A stretch of 64,000 nucleotides of DNA from Spinacia oleracea (GCF_020520425.1 NC_079492.1:61627042-61691041), one strand, 5' to 3'; counted from the first letter of the stretch, positions 45,001 to 55,749 are shown. Numbers and translations are program-made. Notes: generated by a model not told the origin, from the letters alone.

Positions 45001-46055
45001 GAGGAATCTTGTATATACAAGAAGTTGAGTGGGAGTAGTATTGCTTTCCTGGTCTTGTATGTGGATGACATACTTCTCATAGGAAACGACAAGACCATGC
45101 TTGAGTCAGTCAAGGAATGGCTTAAAAGTTGTTTTTCCATGAAAGACCTAGGAGAAGTTGAGTACATCTTGGGAATAAGGATCCATAGAGATAGATCCAA
45201 AAGGCTGATTGGACTTAGCCAAGAGACTTATATTGATAAGATTCTTGCAAGGTTCAAGCTGGAAAACTCCAAAAGAGGTTTCATTCCCATGCAACATGGC
45301 ATTTCACTTGGCAAGACTCAGTGTCCTTCGACACCTGATGAGGTCAAGCGCATGAGTAATGTCCCTTATGCTTCTGCAGTAGGGTCCATTATGTATGCCA
45401 TGGTAATATGGTATGCACTCGACCGGATGTTGTATATGCTTTGAGTATGTGCAGCAGATACCAGTCAAACCCAGGAGAGGCGCACTGGATGGCAGCAAAG
45501 AATATCCTTAAGTACTTAAGAAGGACTAAGGATAATTTCTTGGTCTATGGTGGAGATAATGAGTTGGTTGCCACTGGATACACCGATGCAAGCTTCCAAA
45601 GTGACAAAGATGATTTCCGATCACAATCTGGTTTCATATTTTGTCTAAATGGAGGGGCTGTGAGCTGGAAGAGTTCTAAGCAGAGTATCATCGCAGATTC
45701 TACAACAGAGGCTGAGTATATTGCAGCAAGTGATGCAGCAAAAGAAGCTGTTTGGATCAAAAAGTTCATTAGTGAACTTGGTGTAGTTCCTAGCATTGAA
45801 AATGGCATTGAGTTATATTGTGACAACAATGGTGCCATTTCTCAGTCCAAGGAACCCAGATCGCACCAAAAATCCAAACATGTGCTCAGGAGATTCCATC
45901 TTATTCGAGAGATCGTTGAAAGAGGGGATGTGAAAGTAAGCAAGGTTCATACTGAGGATAACGTGGCTGATCCTCTGACTAAACCGCTTGCTCAACCTAA
46001 GCATGAGAGTCATACTAGGTCTATGGGGCTTAGGCATATGGGAGAATGGCTTTAG
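42010..46055 (+). pseudogene. Copia gag-pol polyprotein, one frameshift
   Basis: ATG at 42010 (MSGANNSTF) opens gag. The zinc knuckle CYHCHKIGHWKRNC is at 42778-42819. The protease active site reads Asp-Thr-Ala (42913-42921) where Asp-Thr/Ser-Gly is usual. Integrase has its HHCC motif (HCRLGH... CEFC) and a complete D-D-E set (codons 43501, 43690, 43798). Reverse transcriptase has MDVKTAFLNG and LYVDDILL (45055-45078). An apparent 8-bp insertion at about 45400-45413 (ATGGTA repeated) ends this frame at 45444. RNase H follows in the next frame with Asp, Glu and Asp (YTDASF, TTEAEY, YCDNNG), ending at 46055. Confidence 0.92.
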
Positions 46056-46815
46056 TTTTTTTACTTTATGTTTACAATTGTAAAGACATTTATTATGCTT
46101 TGAATGTTCATCAATAAAAGTTCATTCTTATTTAATTGTTTGGTTTAATATTAAATAAAATGTCCAAATAACTTGTGTTTTCAAATAGGATTATCGAAAA
46201 CGTTTTGATAATGGAACCCTATAAAGTGAACTGAAATCACAACTTATTAAGTCCCTAGTCTGAATCACTAAATTGGACATAAGTGATTTATGAGAAGACT
46301 AGCATGTAATTAATTGATAGTGCAGTTCCATGGGCTATGGAGACATAGGGATGTCTAATTGATTATATGGATGTATACTTGATGCATTGAGACTTGACCT
46401 AACTAGATTCTAAAAGTAGAATCAAAATTCTATATTTAGTGGATTCCTTAGACATGAGTATGTCTTAATAACCACGAGACAATTAGTTTAACTTTGACGC
46501 TGTTAAACGCCGCGCCGTAAAAGGAGGTTATAAAGGCAGTGATCAGGTGGGCTAAGAATTGAGTGGGAGTTATGGTCATACAAGAGTGAATAAGTCCTCC
46601 TATTTGATAGGAATGGTGTCTGGGCCTCTTGATGAGCAAGAACTGAAAATTGCATGGCCATGCGGAATGGGATTAAAAGTTAATCTTTATTTAAACAGTT
46701 CGAACTCGGCGATCAAGAAACTAGAATTTGAGAATAACAGTGTGTTATCAAATTTTGGCATTAAGAGACTTAAGGGATTTAGCATTGCGTTCTTGTCTTC
46801 GGACAAGTGGGAGAT
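46056..46815 (+). other. Copia 3' untranslated region and polypurine tract
   Basis: There is no gene between the polyprotein stop and the 3' LTR. The segment ends GGACAAGTGGGAGAT (46801-46815), the purine tract next to TGAAGG. The small open frames here look incidental. Confidence 0.75.
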
Positions 46816-47464
46816 TGAAGGAATTATGTCCTTAGACATTTCCGGCAATTACTAAATATAAATAGGAATTAATTATGAAGATAATAAATTAATTATTTTA
46901 GTAATCATATTTGCTTGCTAGAGAATAAATGTGATTAGTAGGACAATATTGATTGGACCTACAACTAAAATATATTAATCCTATAAGGTCACACATATAA
47001 GCACTAATTGGAATGGGCCCAAAAGGTCCTATGGCAACCGGCCTGCTAAGAGAAATAAGGTTGGGCTTTGTGTTAACTTAAAAGCCCTAAACATTATAAT
47101 AGTTATAATGTCAGGGATTCAGTAACTACGTTCATTGAATATCTGACACAAAAAGAAAACACAAAAACCCTAACTGTCATTCTCTAAACGCCGTACATCC
47201 CAAACAAAGCAAGAGGCAGATTGTGATCGTTCTCTTCCGTACTAGCATACGTGGGATTCAATTCGTGCTTGTGGACTGAGTAGAGGAGCAACAAGTGGGG
47301 CTCTAAGATCTTCGAAGCTTGCATACGAACGGGAGAACACGCTTCAAAGGTGATTATTCTTTCGACTTAATCTGATCTATACTATTGTTATGCATGAGAT
47401 CCCGTGATAGATGTTAGGAAATTGTTTCCTGAAATTCCGCTTTATGCATCTATATGTTCCTACA
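46816..47464 (+). mobile_element. Copia 3' LTR, 649 bp
   Basis: About 99% identical to the 5' LTR by eye, ending TTCCTACA before the second CATGG. Confidence 0.93.
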
Positions 47465-47525
47465 CATGGATGGGTTAAATGAGCTGAACGGGGACCCCAG
47501 AGCGAAGGCGTCTAAGAGCATAAGG
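47465..47525 (+). pseudogene. captured ECT gene fragment, second part
   Basis: Immediately after the Copia, the frame reads MDGLNELNGDPRAKASKS, the text expected after GYGNEN in plant ECT proteins. Similarity then ends, so the right border of the captured piece is near 47525. Together with 38601-38908 the fragment is about 370 bases. Confidence 0.78.
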
Positions 47526-49160
47526 ATTGGAAAGGGTAGATATCGTAGAATCTTATGATTTGGATTGGTTGACTCAATGCTTTTCCTTCGTTTACTTGGG
47601 TAAATTCCGCACTTTGTGAGGTACGGACTAAGTATTTCATGGCTCGCTCTTTTCGCTCTCCCTTTTCTCTTTCTATTTTTTTCTTTTTGCTCGGGATTTC
47701 CCCCCAACATAAATCCTTCAATCAAAATTTTTTATTTGGGCTAAAAGGTAGATGGTTGTGGTCTTTGAGTCACGAGGCGAGACTGAGTGAGCCTCGTTTG
47801 GTAGGCCTATAGTGGACCTTTAATTTTAGTAGGCCTAGGGTGGACCTTTAATTTTAGCAGTCCTAGGGTGGACCTTTAAATTGCCTTACTTTGCAAGCGT
47901 ATTTAGTCGTTTCTTAAAATGTGCAAATAGCGTAGATTCAAAATGTTGTTTTTACCTTATTGAATTTTAACGAAAGAATTACATCGAAAATAATATTTTT
48001 GCTTCTTTTCAGATTCCAGTTTCTGGGATTTAATTGGAAGTTGTGATTTAGACTCAAACTTTCATTAGTCTTTCTGATTATAACCCGTGTATGAATACAA
48101 GGAGGTGGCCTAGACTCAAAATAATGACATGGCGTAAGCCTATAATACTTGACCAAGCGACTCTCAGACTTAGGCTAATTGGACCATAACTTTCGTTGGT
48201 TGACACTTTAGATTTTAACCCTTGGGTGTTCATTTGTCATGCGCCATTTTGCTTAATGTTGGCAAGGTAGTTAATTGGGGAGATCGAATTTTTATTTTTG
48301 CAAGACTAGAATCATTAGTGCGGCTTCTCTCTTAGTGTGTATTGCTTTACCCCAATGGTAGCCTTATGGTATGCCGATTTGGGTATTTTCATGGTTGGTC
48401 ATGTTGCATTCATGGAAAATCTTTTAGTCCGTACTTAGTAGTATTTCAAGGAGCGAGTGACTCGAGAGGACTATGATAGTCGTGACCCAATGTGATTATA
48501 AGCCTTGAGGCCATTAATTTTTTCTTTGCCAATGGTATTGATACCTTAGGTTCACTTTGGGGGTTGTGCGACTATGGGGGAATGATTTTCAGAATGTGAC
48601 CATTTCCATTTTGCAAATACATAACATATTCTTTTTATTGGTGAGAGAGAGTATTGAGGCCGTGGATTCCTAGCAAGGGATGACAATTACATATGGGTGC
48701 TCATTGATTTAAATGTTAGGAAGGGAGACTCAATATGGTTTAACCTTTTAGCTTGCAGAACAACACCAAGTATTAGGACCGATTCTATGGATAAGACAAC
48801 TAAGACTTTAGGATTTAGATTGTACTTTGGCATAGCCTAGTCTAGACTCGGATTTATTTGAACATTTATTTTTTTCTTGAAGACTTTATTCGAACATTAT
48901 TTTTTGAATATTTTGCCCATGTGACATTCAAGGTCGTTTAATTAGCATGTTTGGTTTTGGAGCCGAACATTGTCGTCATAGGAGGCCTAACAACGACACA
49001 AAGAGTTATTTTGTATTTTTACAAGTCGCTTTTAGAATCGAGTGCCTTTTCCTACACCCTAGCAGCAATTTCTTTCGAAAAGTTTTTTTTTTGCTACGTA
49101 TATTTTTTTTATGCGCGGGCACCGAGGCTGCTGTGCCTGACCAAAAGGCCAGGCAGCAAC
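47526..49160 (-). other. LARD internal region, no gene
   Basis: No coding domain is seen. A threefold short repeat (AGGCCTAGGGTGGACCTTTA type) lies at about 47800-47880. The rest reads like the other LARD spacer. Confidence 0.6.
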
Positions 49161-49220
49161 TTCAGCGCCCAGCAGCGGGCGTGAGAAATTTTGGCGCCCA
49201 GCCAGGGGCGTTGAAAATGC
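49161..49220. repeat. double-palindrome cassette 4
   Basis: AGCGCCCAGCAGCGGGCG and GGCGCCCAGCCAGGGGCGTT are joined by TGAGAAATTTT. It is preceded by CCAGGCAGCAACTTC, a relative of the word before cassettes 2 and 3. Confidence 0.85.
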
Positions 49221-49998
49221 GTCCCTGGCTGGTTCTCGTTTTCAGTTTTCGTCTACTTTTGTTTTTGAGACTTTAATTTTGCGTGCTTGCCTTATAACGT
49301 CCTTTACGCGTTGTGCAGCGTTTGTGGGATTCGTTACGGCCATCCCGAGCGTCGCTTATTTTTGTGGCGATCGTTCGGGTTTGCGGAACACGTATTTCGG
49401 TATAACTCTTTGGCAAATTGGTTTATGAATGTTTGGGCAATTTTTAAGGTCGTTGGTTTTTCTAGGATAGTTTGTCACACACAATCATATATTTCGCTTC
49501 ACATAACTAACATTCCATCATGAGGCAATAATAATATGTCATATAGTTTATGATAGGCTTCTATGGGTAGTTATTTACGCCTGGCTTGGTACCGCTTCTA
49601 TCGCAGATCCACCACATGCCCCGGTCGGGGTAGTGCTTTCAACAGACGAATTTCGTCCCAGGAGGCTAACCCGCAAGTGCAAGCCAAGGGGGCATGCAGG
49701 CGAGAGGGACCTAGTGGGCGAGCGATTGGGTTTGGGACGGGTGTACTACTAGCGAAAGTGCCGAGTGGACAACATTCGAAGCGTATGCACCCCCCGGTTG
49801 GCGATGGGTATCCTTAGTCCCAACTCCCGAGATGAAACACCAAGGGAGCCAAGATTCGTTATGCGGTTCTGTCCGTTCACATTAATATGCTGATTTTCAG
49901 GTCGTCCCAACTTGATGGGGAAATAAACGCGGGGTAGGATCGTTTCACCCTTCGGCTATTTTGATTACCTACAAGCACGAGTATTTCCTTCACTATCT
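49221..49998 (-). other. LARD 5' leader (minus strand)
   Basis: This is the region following the primer site in element sense. 49560-49850 is GC-richer than its surroundings (CCCCGGTCGGGG is a perfect palindrome at 49619-49630) and may hold packaging signals. I see no gene. Confidence 0.5.
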
Positions 49999-50012
49999 CA
50001 GTGGAGTCGCCA
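49999..50012 (-). other. LARD primer-binding site (tRNA-Arg type)
   Basis: Minus-strand TGGCGACTCCACTG starts one base from the LTR end. TGGCGACTC pairs with a tRNA ending GAGTCGCCA, the tRNA-Arg type used by Tat/Ogre elements as I remember the family. Confidence 0.78.
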
Positions 50013-50013
50013 C

Positions 50014-51476
50014 TGTGAGGGGGTCGAAAAAGCACGAGGCTAATGCGTGACCTCGTCCCTCGTGGGTGTGACGATTCTTTTTATTCAATCAAGTGTAATT
50101 GGATTACCTGTGAGTTTACACCCAATTGACTAGTAATATAGGAGTCGCCATTCAGTTTTTAACGACAATGAGAAAAACTGACAAAACCCGGTTATCGTGA
50201 CATAAAGGGAGTGCAATTATGTTTGACCACGACGGCCGTAGGTTCCCTTGTGATCCCTGGTGTGGGGATCTCTCAACATACACCCGCAAGGTAGAGATTG
50301 AGGGTTCGGGGGACTGTAACTACCGAGAGTACTCGCTCTTCGATAACTCCAGAGGCAGGATATCCTTACTAGCTCAGCATAAATAATTGAAGGGACATGT
50401 GTTAACTATTAAACTAATCTGAGTTGATTTTAACAATATGCAACATATAGTACTAGATCGAGCGCGATTATCTGATTTAGATTGTTTTAAGGGACCTAGC
50501 ATGATTATCCAATTTCCCAAAAATATCATATTTATTAGGCGTGATCGAACAATCAGATTTAGTTAGTTTAACAGTTCATAAAAGGGCGAGGAAAGCAATT
50601 AAATCATAGAAAATGGACACATTACGACGCACCCTTGAGAGGTGCGTCACGGTTCTCAGAAAACTAACCACTTTGACTTTGCTATTTCTCCTTTTTATTT
50701 AACGAATCTCAAATTATGGGACAGGATACATTCTGTTTGATTTATGGATCGATTGCGACAGAACGCGTGAACAATTTTGCAGCGTGAGGCTTAGGCTAGG
50801 GGTTAGAGTCAATACTCAGAATATGAATTGTGTGTTATTTCACGTCGAACTTGGGCTATATTTATAGAAAAGAGTTTGTGGAAAGATAGAATTGCAGAGC
50901 TCTAATCCACAAAGAATTAGGAAAAAACACGTACCCAGGTAATTCCAGCGCCCAGGCCTGGGCGACGAAGATTTCGGCGCCCAGAGCCAGGCGTTGAAAA
51001 TAGGGTCTGGGCTTTTTTCTTAGTCAGATTCGGATTCCTGAAATCCGTAGTGTTTGAGACTTAATCGATTCTTTTAGTGCGTATCAATTTCATGACGGAA
51101 TGCGTCTGGGCCCGTTACGAACTCTAGGCTCGTTAGGATTTTAATTAATACGTAACTCTTATTTCCGAATCATATTAGGAATAGGATTCTCGCAGTTTTC
51201 TATCTCATTTAGGATTTATGTTGGAGTGCAACACCTAATTCTGACAGGTTTCTATCTTTTATGACTTGCCACTTTTAGAAGCTACCCTTTACGGGAGTTA
51301 CTATTTTTAGCAGGTTTCCATAAATAGCAGGTTTCTATAAATAGCAGGTTTCGGGTGAAACGAGAAGGGTGATTGAGATTCGTTATTTTATAGGAGATGT
51401 GTTGTCAAGTGGAGATTTATGTTTTCATCATTGAACCTTTCCCTTTCGGGAATGGGGACAAAAGTAGGTGTCTACA
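50014..51476 (-). mobile_element. LARD 5' LTR (right copy), 1463 bp
   Basis: Element-sense 5' LTR with intact double palindrome at 50943-51001 and TATA box CTATAAATATAGCCC at 50867-50853. Ends TGTCTACA/TAACG. Confidence 0.92.
50943..51001. repeat. double-palindrome cassette in LTR (right copy)
   Basis: CAGCGCCCAGGCCTGGGCG and GGCGCCCAGAGCCAGGCGTT are joined by ACGAAGATTTC. In the left LTR the 29 bases between the two GCGCCCAG words are gone. Confidence 0.88.
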
Positions 51477-51481
51477 TAACG

Positions 51482-52333
51482 CCATCTTTAGTTTCTAAAG
51501 CTTCAAGATAGTTGTCTTCTGAAATCACCTTTTCTTTCTCTGTTGGTCCTCAAAATAAAGGTACCGAAAGTTGGTTGACTATTATCATCTCAATTTGTGA
51601 GTGAAAAAAACATTAACCATTAGTTGTCATAAAATTATATGACACTTAAAGGATAGGTTAATAAACATATTGATAGACATTTTAACTAAAGTCATCTTTA
51701 ACATTACCTATTGATCACATAACTCCCTTGAGTTCTATTTGCTTCTCCCGACGGTTGGTCGAGTAACAAAAATATTCTATGTTCTTTTTTGCTATCAAGT
51801 ATTTCAACCATTGATTAACCAAATTGGTTGTCGCATGCGTAGCACGCGGAGGCCCAACTATTATTTAATAAAAAATATTTCTTCAAAATTACTAATAATG
51901 TATAAAATTAATTAATTAATTCTTTAAAGTGTTTGTCTATCAACTTTTTTTATATATAATTGTTAACCTACTTTTTGTACTAACGTCGTAACCAACTTGT
52001 CGTTTGATCATGTCGTGTCGCCAGAAATTGTCTTGTCCACATGTATCTACGTGTCGCTTGATTAAGTCGTGAGTAAAGGAGGCAACCGACGTTAGAAGAC
52101 TGACAACAGGGGTATGAGGAAACTAGGTCAAGACGGTGGGCCAGAGCCCAAGATGCAGGGCCGCCTCAAGGGATTGAATTGGTCAAGTATACACGGATAA
52201 GTAAGAAAGGAGTCTAGTTCATGCAGAAGACGTGGGAGAGTTGGTTTCTTAACCAAATCCTATTTTCACGGGATCTCCTTAGCTCAACTAACCGTGGCTC
52301 AAGCCCTATAAAAGGACCCCGTCGGTGCAGCTC
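51482..52333. other. spacer containing a TATA-box promoter, probably an LTR piece
   Basis: No gene is seen. CCCTATAAAAGGACCCC at about 52306-52322 is a strong TATA box, and the sequence past the LINE (ACATTTAAGCCTTAATATTC at 55678) would follow it directly if the LINE is taken out. This looks like the U3-R part of another LTR, but I could not find its ends. Confidence 0.45.
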
Positions 52334-52350
52334 AACACACAAGTTCTCAA
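52334..52350. repeat. 17-bp LINE target duplication, left copy
   Basis: AACACACAAGTTCTCAA is repeated without mismatch at 55661-55677 after the LINE poly(A). Perfect identity suggests a fairly recent insertion. Confidence 0.92.
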
Positions 52351-52720
52351 CCCTCAATACCCTCAATTACAGAGGTCCTCCATACTCAACACCACTGAGA
52401 AACAGAAGTTACAATTGGGAGAGGAGTCCAAACTCACCAATAGCGGTGGTCCGAGGCAGAATGCAGGCAAGCGCAACTGGGTGTTCGGGGCTCCAACACG
52501 AGTGCCGGTCTTGAATCGCCAACCACTACCACCGTTGCCAAGAGGAGTCCCCATAGTACCCTTGCGCTTCGAAACACAAGGTCAAGACATGGGCCACCCC
52601 GATCGCCTTACAGCAATGTATGTCACCAGGGAGGAGGTAGTGGGTCTTCAAATTCAGGCGAAATACTGGAATCTGGTGTTGGGACAGAGGCAGATTTTCA
52701 CATATCTCACACCAATTTAG

Positions 52721-53425
52721 GTGGAGGATATTCCGATGACAGGCAAGCCCCAATTTTGGAAGGATTGGGAGGGTTATTGGATTCATCATCCATCGGATCC
52801 CATTAACCCGATTCGCAAGAATTTGTTTCTTCAACGTCCAGATTTAAAAATGAAAGTTTGCATGTGGAACGTTCGAGGGGCGTGTAGGGATTTGTTTATG
52901 TCTCATGCAAAAGATGTCATCAGCTCTCATCATCCTGACATCTTCATTCTGCTGGAAACCAAATCTGATGGAACTAGAGGTAGAGAGGTAATGAGATCTC
53001 TTAATTATGATGACTGTAGAATAGTAAGACCAGTGGAGAAGAGAGGTGGTATTTGGCTCTTCTGGAAAAAGTCAGTGGACTTGATTTATTTTGACTCAGA
53101 AAACAATCATTTTCAGTCGCTTTTCCACTTCAAGAATTTGGGTAAGGAGGCTCTGGTTTCGGGTGTGCATGCTCCGAGTTCTTCAGGAGCAAGGCACAAA
53201 TATTGGAGAGGCATGCAAGAAGATCTCCCACCTTCTAATATACCGTGGCTGGTTCTTGGTGATCTAAATGAGGTTACTGCTCAATCTGAAAAGAAGGGAG
53301 GAAGAGCTTTTAGACCAACTCAATGCACATATTTGGTAAATTTCATGGATGACGCAGGACTTGTGGATATTGGGTACAATGGATGTCCCTACACTTGGAC
53401 AAATGCTCGTCAAGAGTTGCTCTAA
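52721..53425 (+). pseudogene. LINE endonuclease domain, ends at deletion
   Basis: MKVCMWNVRGACRDL opens the domain (52850 onward), with LLETK (Glu) and LVLGDLNEV (Asp, Asn), then YTWTNAR. The frame shifts at about 53420 and continues with ERLDRALVN. The final Asp-His pair (SDH) is cut off at the deletion after HLPRTN near 53515. Confidence 0.85.
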
Positions 53426-53515
53426 TACAGGAAAGACTTGATCGTGCTCTGGTGAATTCGGTATGGTTGAATTCTTTCCCTTTTACTAAAGTTCATCATT
53501 TGCCTCGTACAAACT

Positions 53516-54363
53516 TTGGGTTAAAGTTTTTAAAGAAAAATATATTAAAAGGTCCAACTTTATGGATTGTATCCCGAATAGTAATCAATCACCGTTATGG
53601 AGGGAAATTCTTAAGGGTCGGGAGATTCTTAAAAAAGGATTGATTATTAATATAGGCAATGGGAATTCCACCTCTTTATGGTTTCATCATTGGATTTGGG
53701 GGTGGTCCACTTTATACTCTAAAGGATGTAAAAATTCCTGATTCGAAGGCCCATTGGTTTGTTAATAGAATAATTCGAGGAGGGAAATGGTATCTGGACG
53801 ACATTATTCATTTAATTCCTAATCACATCAAAAATCTTATTCTAGCTTATCCTTTGTCTACCAATGATAAAGAAGAGGATTTTATTAGATGGCAATATTC
53901 TAAAACAGGAGCTTTCACCATTAAATCTGCGTATTATATTCAGTTGCATCACTCTTTAAGCTCTTTGGATAATAGTCAATCCTTTTGGAAATCCATTTGG
54001 AAAATCAAAGTTCCTTACAAGTACAGGATGCTAATTTGGAATTGTGCTCATGAGATATTACCTGTAGCCCAAAATTTAAATAGAATCATTCATCAGATTA
54101 GCCTTATTTGCTCAAGATGTCTCTCAGATCAAGAATCTCATATACATTTATTCAGGGACTGTGCTCAATCAAGTATTTTATGGTCCTTTATATTTCAGAG
54201 GATTTGGAAAAATGAGAATTTTGATTTTAGAGCCTTCTATAATCTCCAATGGAAACAATGGATCAATTTTAATCTTTCTTGCTCTATGGACTGGAAGGTC
54301 ATTTTTTCTGTGGCCATTTGGCATATCTGGATTTCTAGAAACAATGTTATTTTCAACTTTTAA
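53516..54363 (+). pseudogene. LINE post-polymerase region with zf-RVT motif
   Basis: After the deletion the frame from 53659 reads WFVNRIIRGGKWYLDDIIHL, DFIRWQYSKTGAFTIKSAYY and WKIKVPYKYRMLIWNCAHEI. The zinc-knuckle box CSRCLSDQESHIHLFRDC follows at about 54108-54165. This is the region that follows the polymerase in plant LINEs. The bases 53516-53658 encode matching text in another frame. Confidence 0.8.
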
Positions 54364-55248
54364 ATGAAGAATTGTTTTTCATTATACAATTCCTTTTTTG
54401 TGGATTGGAAAAGTACTAATTTTATTTTGCAGGGTAAGGATGTTAAACAGAATCAGGAAGCTGAAAATTTTACTTTCAAATGGCTCTCACCAAAAACAGA
54501 TTTTTTGAAGCTTAATGTGGATGGAGCATGGAAATCAATGATTGAAGCAGGAGGAGGGGGTGTTTTCAGAAGGCCAAATGGTTCATGGTTTGTAGGCTTT
54601 TCAAGTAAATTTAATGTCAACTCTCCTCTAGCTGCGGAGTTGTACGCTCTCAGAGAGGGTTTAATCATTGCGAAGGATCTCAAGATAGACAAATTGGAAG
54701 TGGAAACAGACGCAGTCCAACTTAAGCTAATGTTGGAGAGGATGGATGATAACAATTATCATGAACTAAGTCCTGTGTTGAGGGAAGTAGCTCATCTGTT
54801 AAGTCAGAACTGGATTATTACTTTCAATCACATCCCTCGTTTCTGCAACAAAGTGGCTCATGATCTTGCAGCACACTCTCTGGTGATGGCTGTTGGTCAC
54901 AAACTCCATTACATTATTCCAGCTTGTGCAAAAGAGCACTACATAAAAGAATTTGAATTGACTAATCTTGAGTATGCGGAGTATGTGAGAAGAGAAGCTG
55001 TAATGGTGATCAACAGCACAGCTCAGGCAGTTTCTACAGTTCCAGCAACCACTTCAGATGCACAAATTGTATTTGGATCAATCGTATCAAATATCAGGCA
55101 GGCAGCGGATATTGCAAGTGGAAAACAAAAACTCACACAAGATAAAGGGAAAGGTAAAATGTTCGAACCTTTTGTTGTTGGTGGATCAACAGTCTCTAAT
55201 CCCATAGAGATTGTTGAGCTAGAAGATGGTGAAGTTTCCAACAATTAA
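54364..55248 (+). CDS. LINE RNase H (RVT_3) with a C-terminal extension, open 294 residues
   Basis: An uninterrupted frame from ATG 54364. RNase H residues are visible: LNVDGAW (Asp), AAELYALREG (Glu), ETDAVQLKLML (Asp) and the end FCNKVAHDLAAHS. About 115 further residues follow, including a helix-rich part (EYAEYVRREAVMVINSTAQA) and a lysine/aspartate-rich tail ending EIVELEDGEVSNN. A TAA separates it from the upstream frame at 54361-54363. It may just be the well-preserved end of a dead LINE, or a frame still under constraint; I cannot decide from one copy. Confidence 0.65.
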   Translation: MKNCFSLYNSFFVDWKSTNFILQGKDVKQNQEAENFTFKWLSPKTDFLKLNVDGAWKSMIEAGGGGVFRRPNGSWFVGFSSKFNVNSPLAAELYALREGLIIAKDLKIDKLEVETDAVQLKLMLERMDDNNYHELSPVLREVAHLLSQNWIITFNHIPRFCNKVAHDLAAHSLVMAVGHKLHYIIPACAKEHYIKEFELTNLEYAEYVRREAVMVINSTAQAVSTVPATTSDAQIVFGSIVSNIRQAADIASGKQKLTQDKGKGKMFEPFVVGGSTVSNPIEIVELEDGEVSNN

Positions 55249-55660
55249 GAATAAGTGGAGAAAAGTTTTTTGCGAAGACGCAGGTTTTGGTTTCATTGCA
55301 AGATGGCGTCAGAATGTTGGTTATTTTTGTCTATAATTATGAATATGATAGTCTATGGAAGATGGTACAAGGATCAGCTGGAAATGGGATCCCTTTTGAA
55401 CAAGTTTTTGCGGGGTAAAAGGAAATTATCAGTTGATCATCTTCTCAGTTGTACAAAGTAGTAGGCTCTTATAAGGTGGTAAGCTTTTGCAGGGGTGTTC
55501 GGTTCTTGGTTTTGATAATTCGGGGGGTATGTAGTAAGTTTGTAGTTTGTTTTGTGGGTTTGTTAGGCTTATTCACGTATGTTTTACCTCTTGAAGAGGT
55601 TGCTGTTGTAACAAACCCTTAATTTCGAAGTAATATAATCGTCTTGTTGCGTTAAAAAAA
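55249..55660 (+). other. LINE 3' untranslated region
   Basis: G/T-rich tail ending GTAATATAATCGTCTTGTTGC followed by a short A-run. No gene is seen. Confidence 0.7.
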
Positions 55661-55749
55661 AACACACAAGTTCTCAAACATTTAAGCCTTAATATTCTCT
55701 CTAGTTATCAAGCTTTGTTATTCACTCATTGTATTCTTTAATTAATATT

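Larger units (their letters stand above)
38909..47464 (+). mobile_element. Copia LTR retrotransposon, 8556 bp, nearly intact
   Basis: Two 649-bp LTRs (38909-39557 and 46816-47464) begin TGAAGGAATTATG and end TGTTCCTACA. They differ by about six substitutions (about 0.9%). A Met-type primer site and a purine tract sit in the expected places, and CATGG flanks both sides. A single polyprotein is broken by one frameshift. The LTR divergence is lower than that of the LARD, as the nesting requires. It landed inside the ECT fragment carried by the LARD. Confidence 0.95.
32357..51476 (-). mobile_element. Tat-type LARD (non-autonomous gypsy), 19.1 kb including a nested Copia
   Basis: LTRs at 32357-33793 and 50014-51476 are flanked by TAACG. 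On the minus strand the left-to-right order is LTR (51476-50014), a primer site TGGCGACTCCACTG of tRNA-Arg type, about 7.6 kb of own internal sequence, a purine tract AGTGGGGGCTAAC, and the second LTR. Arg-type priming and the TGTAGACACC start are typical of the Tat/Ogre branch. I find no gag-pol in the internal sequence; it consists of diverged repeats and an ECT gene fragment. The LTRs differ by about 20 substitutions and two indels in 1434 shared bases (about 1.4%), so the insertion is young. Confidence 0.9.
52351..55660 (+). mobile_element. internally deleted LINE, 3.3 kb, with RNase H
   Basis: Bracketed by a perfect 17-bp duplication and ending in a short A-run. It carries a short ORF1 relic, the endonuclease, the post-polymerase zinc-knuckle region and an RNase H, but the reverse transcriptase is absent. 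The missing part is one clean internal deletion near 53515. It belongs to a different LINE group from the one at 15030, which has no RNase H. It could only have moved with help from a complete copy, unless the deletion happened after insertion. Confidence 0.88.
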
